Part shown: in pieces, positions 1-5,268 of the stretch
Position numbering within the stretch: the first letter of the stretch is position 1
How the letters are laid out: the number at the start of each line of letters is the position of its first letter
NCBI GenBank assembly: GCA_024645065.1
Contig: JAHEGP010000146.1
Span: 1 to 7,943, forward strand
DNA from: Cellvibrionales bacterium
GTDB lineage: Bacteria > Pseudomonadota > Gammaproteobacteria > Pseudomonadales > JAHEGP01
Reading direction: 5' to 3'
Length of the DNA stretch: 7,943 bases
Program-made: the position numbers and the translations under genes
The notes under the pieces: model-generated
The model's database searches: none
Seen by the model: the letters and a program-made list of their open reading frames with translations, nothing else
What the model was told of the DNA's origin: nothing

Positions 1-42
1 GAAGCGGAGGAACCGGCGGCGAAAAAGCCGCAAAAAACCTGA
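1..42 (+). CDS. 3' end of an unidentified upstream gene (partial)
   Basis: Thirteen codons followed by TGA at 40-42 read EAEEPAAKKPQKT. This Ala/Pro/Lys/Glu-rich composition is common in flexible C-terminal tails of bacterial proteins. The fragment is too short to identify. The assignment is uncertain because the other two forward frames are also open here: one closes with TAA at 45-47 and the other stays open to a TGA at 176-178. A leftward reading from ATG at 45-43 (MSGFLRLFRRRFLRF) is also open to the edge. The forward tail is preferred because its codons resemble those of the neighbouring genes, whereas the leftward reading uses several A/T-ending codons unusual in this window. Confidence 0.4.
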   Translation, partial: EAEEPAAKKPQKT

Positions 43-117
43 CATAATCCAGTCCCGCCGCGCTTGTGCTGGCTGCGAAAGGGAGCGCGCAGGGTTCGGC
101 CCGCTTAAGTTCCACAG

Positions 118-140
118 CGATAAATATAGAGAGGTTATCG
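118..140. repeat. Inverted repeat CGATAA-N11-TTATCG
   Basis: Perfect 6-bp arms at 118-123 and 135-140 are separated by 11 bp, which places the arms on the same face of the helix. The dyad covers the -10 of the leftward promoter, so it is placed as a repressor or regulator site would be. No known operator consensus was recognised. Confidence 0.4.
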
Positions 141-153
141 ACATGATTGTCAA
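123..153 (-). promoter_or_regulatory. Leftward sigma70-like promoter
   Basis: On the minus strand a perfect -35 TTGACA (153-148) and a near-consensus -10 TATATT (128-123) are separated by 19 bp. The spacer is longer than the optimal 17 bp; that length is known from activator-remodelled promoters such as those of MerR-family regulators. A dyad at 118-140 overlaps the -10. Transcription would start near 116 and run off the left edge, either into a divergent gene starting at 45 or antisense to a rightward gene. Confidence 0.4.
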
Positions 154-178
154 TGGCTTGCTTGAAGCGCCTTTTTGA
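143..178 (+). CDS. Possible 11-residue leader peptide
   Basis: ATG at 143 is followed by a short reading MIVNGLLEAPF and TGA at 176-178. It has a respectable Shine-Dalgarno sequence GAGAGG (129-134), 8 nt upstream. It lies 100 bp ahead of folM. No attenuator-like run of regulatory codons is visible, and the same frame is open further upstream without another ATG. It could equally be the tail of an upstream ORF or chance. Confidence 0.15.
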   Translation: MIVNGLLEAPF

Positions 179-204
179 CCGACCCCCCGAAATGTAAAGA
201 AAAT
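175..204 (+). promoter_or_regulatory. Candidate folM promoter
   Basis: TTGACC (175-180, five of six consensus bases) and GAAAAT (199-204, four of six) are separated by 18 bp. The start point would lie near 211, giving a leader of about 68 nt before folM. A 7-bp inverted repeat GACCGAC/GTCGGTC (177-183 and 210-216) brackets it, one arm over the -35 and the other at the predicted start. No better rightward promoter was found between 43 and 278. Confidence 0.35.
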
Positions 205-221
205 CGACAGTCGGTCCATGG

Positions 222-236
222 GCCAATCCAATTGGC
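222..236. repeat. Inverted repeat GCCAAT-CCA-ATTGGC
   Basis: Perfect 6-bp arms around a 3-nt centre lie in the predicted untranslated leader of folM, 43 to 57 bp before its ATG. This may be a protein-binding dyad or a small RNA hairpin. No known regulator consensus was recognised. Confidence 0.35.
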
Positions 237-278
237 GGCGCTCGCCGTAACACCACGATATCAAACCTGGCAGTTTTC

Positions 279-989
279 ATGGCAATACCGCTGATCATTA
301 CCGGTGTGGGCAAGCGCGTCGGGCTGGCACTGGCGCAGCACCTGCTGGGCCGCGGCCACGCGGTGGTGGGTACTTACCGCAGCCGCTATCCTGACCTCGA
401 CGATCTGCGCAAGCGGGGCGCCGAGCTCTACCCGCTCGACTGCTATGAGCCCTCCAGCGTGAGTGCGTTCATCGCCGCCATTGCCGCCCGGTATCCACAG
501 CTCAGGGGCATTATCCACAATGCCTCGGACTGGCTGCCAGACGCCGGCGCGATTCCACCCCGGGATGTGATAAGCCGCATGCTGCAGGTTCATGTGCAGC
601 TACCCTACCAGTTGAACCTTGCCTTTGAGGAGCAATTGCTGGCCGCAGCAGGCGAGCCACGGGATATCATCCATATCACCGACTACGTGGTGGAAAAAGG
701 CAGTAAAAAACATGCGGCCTATGCCGCCAGCAAGGCGGCAATGGCCAACCTGACCCTGTCCTTCGCCGCACGCCTGGCGCCCCGGGTCAAGGTCAACAGC
801 ATCGCCCCCGCGCTCATCCTGTTCAACGAGCACGACTCGGCGGAGTATCGGGAACAAGCGCTCAACAAGAGCGCCCTCCGGCGCGAGGGTGGCCTCGAGG
901 AAATGCTCGGGGCCGTCGACTACCTGCTTGGCAGCAGCTACATCACCGGTCGCAGCCTGGCCCTGGATGGCGGTCGCAATATTGTATGA
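279..989 (+). CDS. folM: Dihydromonapterin reductase / dihydrofolate reductase FolM
   Basis: A 236-residue short-chain dehydrogenase of the pteridine-reductase branch. E. coli FolM reduces dihydromonapterin to tetrahydromonapterin with NADPH and has weak dihydrofolate reductase activity; it is cytosolic. Visible motifs are the TGxxxRxG nucleotide-binding loop at residues 8-15 (TGVGKRVG), HNAS at 80-83, Asp135 in HITDYV (equivalent to the catalytic Asp of pteridine reductases), and the YxxxK pair Tyr148/Lys152. The segment NEHDSAEYREQALNKS (183-198) is nearly identical to my recollection of E. coli FolM, and the C-terminal TGRSLALDGGR is typical. ATG 279 is the only in-frame ATG after an upstream stop at 195-197, and its ribosome binding site is weak. 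It is the first gene of an apparent three-gene operon and ends 28 bp before the photolyase. Length is normal and no key residue is missing. Confidence 0.93.
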   Translation: MAIPLIITGVGKRVGLALAQHLLGRGHAVVGTYRSRYPDLDDLRKRGAELYPLDCYEPSSVSAFIAAIAARYPQLRGIIHNASDWLPDAGAIPPRDVISRMLQVHVQLPYQLNLAFEEQLLAAAGEPRDIIHITDYVVEKGSKKHAAYAASKAAMANLTLSFAARLAPRVKVNSIAPALILFNEHDSAEYREQALNKSALRREGGLEEMLGAVDYLLGSSYITGRSLALDGGRNIV

Positions 990-1017
990 AACGCAGCTCA
1001 CTCCGGGCGAGCCAGGG

Positions 1018-2583
1018 ATGAAACACCTTGCCAGCCGACAGATTGGAAAATTGCGACTGGTACTCGGCGACCAGCTCGACAGCCAACACTCCTGGTATCG
1101 CAAACCCGATGCCCACGTGCTGTATATCATCGCCGAGCTGCGCCAGGAGACCGACTATGTCAAGCACCATCAGCAAAAGCTGTGTGCCTTTTTTGCTGCG
1201 ATGGCGGCTTTTGCCGACCACCTGCAAGGCAGTGGCCACCAGGTGCTGCACCTGACCCTGGATGATACTGCCGCATATGCCGACCTCGGTGAACTGCTGG
1301 CGCAGCTGTGCCGGCTTTACGCAGTGAGTGAGCTGGAGTACCAGCAGCCCGACGAATACCGGCTGGCCCGGCAGTTGCAGACGCTGGCGATAAAGGGCGT
1401 CACGATCCGTTGCTGCGACACCGAGCACTTCCTCCTGCCCTTCAACGAAATTTCCCGCCATTTTTCCCCGGGCAAACACCAGCGGATGGAAAACTTCTAT
1501 CGCTGGATGCGTCGCCACCACGGGATCCTGATGGACGATGGCGAACCCCTGGGCGGGCAGTGGAATTACGACGCACAGAATCGCAATAAACTCCGGCCTG
1601 CGGATCTGGCGGCCATTCCCGAACCGCTGCTGTTTGCCAATGACGTCGGCCCCATTCTCCAGCGCCTGGAGCACCACGGCGTCGACGCCTTCGGTGAGTG
1701 TGGCGCAAGCCTGCTGTGGCCGATAAACCGGGACCAATCCCTGCAACTGTTGAGCTACTTTTGCCAACACTGCCTGCCCCGCTTCGGCACTTTCCAGGAT
1801 GCGATGACCTGCCGCAGCGAACACCACTGGAGCCTGTATCACTCGCGACTTTCCTTTGCACTCAACGCCAAGATGCTGCACCCCCGGGAGGTGATCGACG
1901 CTGCCCTGCGCTGCCAGGCCAACGCCGGCAAGGCTATCGACCTGGCCCAGGTCGAGGGCTTCGTGCGTCAGATACTGGGCTGGCGTGAGCATGTCAGGGG
2001 TGTCTACTGGGCCAATATGCCCCGCTACTCCCAACTCAATACGCTGACTGCAAAGCGACCCTTGCCCGACTTTTTCTGGACCGGTGAGACCCGGATGCGC
2101 TGCCTCGGGGCGGCCATCGACCAGTCGTTACAGTTTGCCTATGCCCACCACATCCAGCGCCTCATGATCACCGGCAACTTCTGCCTGCTGGCGGGCATCG
2201 ATCCCGCCCAGGTGGACGCCTGGTACCTGGGGATCTATATCGATGCTATCGAGTGGGTCGAACTACCCAACACCCGGGGCATGAGCCAGTTTGCAGACGA
2301 CGGCATCCTGGCGACCAAACCCTATGCGGCCAGCGGCAACTACGTCAATAAAATGAGCGACTACTGCGGCGACTGCCATTACCAGGTAAAGCAAAAACAC
2401 AGCGAAACCGCCTGCCCGCTGAACAGCCTCTACTGGCACTTTATGGTGCAGCATCGATCGCGCCTGCAAACCAATCCACGCATTGGCATGGTCTATCGCA
2501 ACTGGGATAATCAAAGTGAGGAACAGCGTCGCGCAACCCTGGAGCGGGCCGCATGGTGTCTGCAGCACATCGACAGTTTATAA
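1018..2583 (+). CDS. Iron-sulfur bacterial cryptochrome/photolyase, PhrB-type (6-4) photolyase
   Basis: A 521-residue cytosolic flavoprotein of the FeS-BCP family (deoxyribodipyrimidine photolyase-related, PF04244). Members use blue light and FAD to repair (6-4) photoproducts and carry a 4Fe-4S cluster plus a 6,7-dimethyl-8-ribityllumazine antenna. The N-terminal domain opens with KLRLVLGDQLD (11-21). Candidate cluster ligands Cys362, Cys450, Cys453 and Cys466 have spacings of 88, 3 and 13 residues, the same as in Agrobacterium PhrB (350, 438, 441, 454, from memory). With that offset of 12, the PhrB active-site pair His365/His366 aligns with His377/His378, and electron-transfer residues Trp342, Trp390 and Tyr391 align with Trp354, Trp402 and Tyr403. 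ATG 1018 is chosen because the 43 residues upstream overlap folM and lack family similarity. The gene follows folM by 28 bp with a poor Shine-Dalgarno, suggesting coupled expression. Repair activity is inferred; a photoreceptor role cannot be excluded. Confidence 0.93.
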   Translation: MKHLASRQIGKLRLVLGDQLDSQHSWYRKPDAHVLYIIAELRQETDYVKHHQQKLCAFFAAMAAFADHLQGSGHQVLHLTLDDTAAYADLGELLAQLCRLYAVSELEYQQPDEYRLARQLQTLAIKGVTIRCCDTEHFLLPFNEISRHFSPGKHQRMENFYRWMRRHHGILMDDGEPLGGQWNYDAQNRNKLRPADLAAIPEPLLFANDVGPILQRLEHHGVDAFGECGASLLWPINRDQSLQLLSYFCQHCLPRFGTFQDAMTCRSEHHWSLYHSRLSFALNAKMLHPREVIDAALRCQANAGKAIDLAQVEGFVRQILGWREHVRGVYWANMPRYSQLNTLTAKRPLPDFFWTGETRMRCLGAAIDQSLQFAYAHHIQRLMITGNFCLLAGIDPAQVDAWYLGIYIDAIEWVELPNTRGMSQFADDGILATKPYAASGNYVNKMSDYCGDCHYQVKQKHSETACPLNSLYWHFMVQHRSRLQTNPRIGMVYRNWDNQSEEQRRATLERAAWCLQHIDSL

Positions 2584-2629
2584 GCACTCTTGCCCCGCGC
2601 CTTCCAGGCCCGGGGAACAGGACCAAGCC

Positions 2630-3115
2630 ATGAACCGACTATCTATATTCCGGGGGTTCGCTATTTGCCGGCTGGCGCTGCTCGGCCTCAGCCTTGTCCT
2701 GTCTGGCTGTGTGTCCAGCTCTACAAGCGAGGATGCCACTGACGCTAGTGTGCACATCCCCGGGCAACGCCTGGCGCCCTGCCCCTCCTCGCCAAACTGC
2801 ATCAGCAGTCGCGACGGCGACGCACCGGCATGGCTGCTCAACGTCTCTGCAGCCACCGCCTGGCCCCGGATCGTGGCGGCGGTCAGCAGTCTGGCACGCA
2901 CGGCAGTCGTGGCTGAAGACGGTTATTACCTGCACGCCGAGTCGCGCTCCCGGCTGTTTGGCTTCATCGACGATCTTGAACTCGGCATCGATGAACAGAA
3001 CGGCGCGCTCCATTTTCGCTCCGCCTCGCGCCTGGGTTATTCCGATCTTGGCGTCAACCAACGGCGCCTTGACGCCCTTTACAATGAACTGCTGGCGCAA
3101 CAACTGGTGCACTAG
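2630..3115 (+). CDS. DUF1499 family lipoprotein
   Basis: A 161-residue protein of unknown biochemical function. Residues 1-27 form a lipoprotein signal: basic N-terminus, hydrophobic core (15-24) and lipobox LSGC with Cys27 as the lipidated residue. Val at the next position gives no inner-membrane retention signal, so outer-membrane anchoring is likely. The mature part has the DUF1499 signatures: APCPSSPNCISS (49-60, with Cys51 and Cys57), a YYLHAESRSRLFGFIDDLEL stretch (99-118), and RSASRLGYSDLGVNQRR (130-146). Length is normal. ATG 2630 is chosen because it directly precedes the signal peptide and has GGGGAACAGGA-type purine sequence upstream; an earlier ATG at 2483 would overlap the photolyase. 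It starts 46 bp after the photolyase stop on the same strand, so it is probably the third gene of the folM operon. It ends 17 bp from the convergent ahr-like gene. Confidence 0.85.
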   Translation: MNRLSIFRGFAICRLALLGLSLVLSGCVSSSTSEDATDASVHIPGQRLAPCPSSPNCISSRDGDAPAWLLNVSAATAWPRIVAAVSSLARTAVVAEDGYYLHAESRSRLFGFIDDLELGIDEQNGALHFRSASRLGYSDLGVNQRRLDALYNELLAQQLVH

Positions 3116-3132
3116 GGGTACACCGTATTCGA

Positions 3133-4146
3133 CTACATCTTCAATACCAGCCGATAGCGCGCCTTGCCCGCGGCGAAATGCTCCAACGCATCATTGACGT
3201 CGCGCAGATCGAATTGCTCGGTAATCGGTTCGATTTTATGGCGGGCACAAAACTCGATCATCCGGCGGGTGGTCGCCGGGCTGCCCAGGGGGCTGCCCGA
3301 CACCGAGAGCTGGCTGCCGATCAGCGCGCCGGCGCTGGCCGGAATGGGATCGGGCACCATGCCAACGGTATGCAGGATACCGCCGGGCGCCAGTGCCTTC
3401 ATGTAGGCGGGCCAGGGCAGATTGGCGTCAGTGGTATTGAGGATCATATCCAGCGATCCGGCAATCGCCGCCATCGAGTTCTCGTCTTTACTGTTGACCA
3501 CCGAATGGGCGCCCATTGCCATGGCCTCGGCCGCCTTATCCGGGCTGGTGGTAAAAGCGGTCACCTCACAACCCCACTTGTTCAAAAATTGCAGCGCAAG
3601 GTGTCCCAACCCGCCGATTCCTATCACCCCTACCCTGTGGGTAGGACGAATGTTCAGCTCCAGCAAGGGGTGAAATACCGTGATGCCACCGCACAACAGC
3701 GGGCCGGCCTTACTGCTATCGACGGCCGCGGGAATCGGTGTGGCCCAGGCCCAGTGGCAGCGCACTTTGTCGGCAAAACCGCCATTGCGACCCACGATCG
3801 TGTACTCGTTCTGGCGACACAGATTGTGCTCGCCAGACAGGCAATGCAGGCAGTGCATACAGCTACCAGCGAACCAGCCCAACCCGACCTGGTCGCCGAC
3901 CTTCACGCCCCGGGCCATTTCACCCGCCGCAATGACGGTGCCGATCACTTCATGACCGGGCACAAAAGGGTAGCGGGTAAAGCCCCAGTCGTTATGAATC
4001 ATGCTGTAGTCCGAGTGGCAAATACCGCAATACGCCACCTGGATATCCACCTGTTCAGGGCCCAGCTCGGGTAACTCGAACTCATAGGGCTCCAGTGGCT
4101 TGTCCGCGGCGACCGCCGCATAGGCTTTCACGATGGTTTTGCTCAT
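3133..4146 (-). CDS. ahr: Zinc-dependent NADPH aldehyde reductase, Ahr/YahK-like
   Basis: A 337-residue medium-chain alcohol dehydrogenase of the cinnamyl-alcohol-dehydrogenase group, expected to reduce a broad range of aldehydes to alcohols in the cytosol. Catalytic zinc ligands are Cys40 (YCGICHSD), His65 (GHE) and Cys152 (LLCGG). Structural zinc ligands are Cys96, Cys99, Cys102 and Cys110. The Rossmann motif is GIGGLG (176-181). After the second strand the sequence is TTSPDK (199-204) rather than an acidic residue, which favours NADPH. Long stretches such as MIHNDWGF, GPLLCGGITVF and VGVIGIGGLGH closely match E. coli Ahr (YjgB) as I recall it. The start at 4146 has a good Shine-Dalgarno GGAGAG, 6 nt upstream; an earlier in-frame ATG at 4281 would add 45 residues without family similarity. 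It is convergent with the DUF1499 gene and divergent from the next gene. Substrate is not decidable from sequence, so the symbol marks the closest relative. Confidence 0.88.
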   Translation of the reverse strand: MSKTIVKAYAAVAADKPLEPYEFELPELGPEQVDIQVAYCGICHSDYSMIHNDWGFTRYPFVPGHEVIGTVIAAGEMARGVKVGDQVGLGWFAGSCMHCLHCLSGEHNLCRQNEYTIVGRNGGFADKVRCHWAWATPIPAAVDSSKAGPLLCGGITVFHPLLELNIRPTHRVGVIGIGGLGHLALQFLNKWGCEVTAFTTSPDKAAEAMAMGAHSVVNSKDENSMAAIAGSLDMILNTTDANLPWPAYMKALAPGGILHTVGMVPDPIPASAGALIGSQLSVSGSPLGSPATTRRMIEFCARHKIEPITEQFDLRDVNDALEHFAAGKARYRLVLKM

Positions 4147-4244
4147 TGGTGACTCTCCAGCTGCAGAAGTGATGCCGCGATCAAGCCGCAGTCCTCGACC
4201 CCGAGTGTTTGCAACAAAATCGCATACATTACGCCGGAAGACAA

Positions 4245-4269
4245 CATCCCGCTGTCTGCATCCCGCTGT
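4245..4269. repeat. 11-bp tandem direct repeat CATCCCGCTGT
   Basis: Two identical copies of CATCCCGCTGT lie at 4245-4255 and 4259-4269, separated by CTG (period 14). They sit in the 256-bp divergent spacer, about 100 bp upstream of the ahr-like start and about 70 bp upstream of the -35 of the rightward promoter. They may be a regulator-binding site serving either gene. No consensus was recognised. Confidence 0.5.
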
Positions 4270-4340
4270 ACGATGCCGCATCGCCAGGGGCCGGTGATTC
4301 CTGCCCCATTATTGCCGGACCAGAGCGACAGAAATGGTAC

Positions 4341-4370
4341 TTGCCTGGCGCCGGTCTGGGCTTTCATAAT
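4341..4370 (+). promoter_or_regulatory. Candidate promoter for the small exported protein
   Basis: TTGCCT (4341-4346) and CATAAT (4365-4370) are separated by 18 bp. The predicted start near 4377 leaves a leader of about 26 nt, enough for the ribosome binding site GGGAG (4390-4394) ahead of ATG 4403. This is the best-formed rightward promoter in the divergent spacer. Confidence 0.45.
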
Positions 4371-4402
4371 ACAAGCTGGATCTGTGACCGGGAGAAAAGG
4401 CT

Positions 4403-4837
4403 ATGAGCAAGGCAAGCTGTTGGCTGCTGTTTGTCGCTGCGCAACTACTGGCGGTATCCCTCCAGGCGCAGGTCGAGCGGGACATCGTCAGAACCGACTG
4501 GATAGAACAGACCCCGGGCTACCAGGAAAAAGCGGTTGGGGTCCAGGTGCGCGAAATCGAGAGCAATGGCTCGGGTGACAGTCATTCGATAACACTGGCC
4601 ATACCCAAGGACGCTATCTCCGATCCCGATTCCATTGAAGAAGTCGTGGTGGTAGGGAAGAAACCCGAGGAGCCGGAACCGCTGCTGGGCACCCGACTCG
4701 AGTGGCTGGATGACTACGACAACGATAACTATGGCCTGGTTATTCATCTGGGCGACAACGCCAACTGGCCCCTGAGGGTTTACTTCAGCGCAAAGCACGG
4801 TTATCTGGCCACGGAATCCAGGACACTCATGAAATAG
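4403..4837 (+). CDS. Small exported protein of unknown function with EEVVVVG motif
   Basis: A 144-residue protein with no recognised family. Residues 1-22 look like a Sec signal peptide (Lys3, hydrophobic 7-20, probable cleavage after Ala22 in LQAQ), so the mature protein is likely periplasmic or secreted. The mature part is acidic. At 78-93 it carries SIEEVVVVGKKPEEPEP-type sequence; the IEEVVVVG core resembles the TonB box often found at the mature N-terminus of TonB-dependent receptors (IEEVVVTG type), here in the middle of a small protein without a receptor barrel. A short Asp/Asn-rich turn WLDDYDNDNYG (101-111) precedes a probable beta-strand region to the C-terminus. ATG 4403 has GGGAG about 8 nt upstream. 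The gene is divergent from ahr, and 111 bp separate it from the next gene. Codon use is like its neighbours, so it is probably real, but its function is unknown. Confidence 0.75.
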   Translation: MSKASCWLLFVAAQLLAVSLQAQVERDIVRTDWIEQTPGYQEKAVGVQVREIESNGSGDSHSITLAIPKDAISDPDSIEEVVVVGKKPEEPEPLLGTRLEWLDDYDNDNYGLVIHLGDNANWPLRVYFSAKHGYLATESRTLMK

Positions 4838-4948
4838 CGGGACTCAGCCGAAACGACGCGCCGCGCACCAGCCCAAATTTAAGGCATGGATTAATGCTGT
4901 CACAACAGGTAGGATTGTCTATCAGGTACGGTTTGTAGGTGATTCGAT

Positions 4949-5194
4949 ATGAATACCGGTGATACACAAGGCCCTCAGGAACTGTCGCTGGTACCCAAAG
5001 AAGAAGACGGGCCAGCCAAATTCGGAGCCAGGGACGTCGAACGCTTTAACGAGCGCAGAAGCGATCGGGAAGATCGTCGCAGTGGTATCGAGCGCCGCAG
5101 CATGATTCGGTTCGAGCCGGGCAAGCCCGCCGACCGACGATCGATTTCAGACCGGCGCAAAGCCAATCTGGGCTGGCGTGGGCGGGACCTGTAA
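4949..5194 (+). CDS. Small arginine-rich protein with (D/E)RRS repeats
   Basis: An 81-residue hypothetical protein with no signal peptide or membrane segment, so presumably cytosolic. Residues 33-71 are dominated by paired arginines next to acidic residues: ERRS (35-38), DRRS (42-45), ERRS (48-51), DRRS (62-65) and DRRK (68-71). The arginine pairs fall at steps of 7, 6, 14 and 6 residues, consistent with charged helices broken by FEPGKPA in the middle. Similar RRxxxDRR stretches occur in front of some signalling domains, but no domain follows here. It has no Cys or His. ATG 4949 is preceded by AGGTG, 7 nt upstream, a good ribosome binding site. It lies 74 bp before the DUF3604 gene on the same strand and may be co-transcribed. 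A role in binding nucleic acid or an acidic partner is only a guess. Confidence 0.65.
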   Translation: MNTGDTQGPQELSLVPKEEDGPAKFGARDVERFNERRSDREDRRSGIERRSMIRFEPGKPADRRSISDRRKANLGWRGRDL

Positions 5195-5268
5195 ACCCCG
5201 GCAAGGGACTTTACTTGCATAATCCCCCGCTCTCAGCTCTCACAGGACAAAAACAGGAGCAATCTGCC

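Noticed and set aside
1..45. Leftward gene start MSGFLRLFRRRFLRF at 45
   Set aside because: It would suit the leftward promoter at 123-153, but only 15 codons are visible, its ribosome binding site is weak and its codon use differs from the window. It is kept as an alternative to the forward tail.
889..1017. Longer photolyase start at ATG 889 (43 extra residues)
   Set aside because: The extension lies largely inside folM in another frame and does not resemble the family N-terminus, which begins near the KLRLVLGDQL segment.
943..2034. 363-codon minus-strand open frame opposite the photolyase
   Set aside because: It mirrors the codon bias of the real gene and shows no domain or sensible start context.
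2483..2629. Longer start for the DUF1499 gene at ATG 2483
   Set aside because: It would overlap the photolyase gene and bury the lipoprotein signal peptide inside the protein.
3101..3132. Hairpin between the convergent DUF1499 and ahr-like stops
   Set aside because: Only a 4-bp GGTG/CACC pairing is found, too weak to be called a terminator.
3178..4074. Long open frame on the plus strand opposite the ahr-like gene
   Set aside because: It is a shadow of the leftward gene: low-complexity translation and no recognised motif, while the minus strand has a complete zinc dehydrogenase.
4216..4244. Possible ahr promoter TTGTCT-N17-GATTTT on the minus strand
   Set aside because: The -10 matches only three of six consensus bases, so it is too weak to list.
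4147..4281. Longer start for the ahr-like gene at 4281 (minus strand)
   Set aside because: The extra 45 residues do not resemble the family, and a good Shine-Dalgarno lies just before 4146.
5218..5223. CATAAT as a -10 for the DUF3604 gene
   Set aside because: No acceptable -35 lies 16-19 bp upstream, so no independent promoter can be supported.
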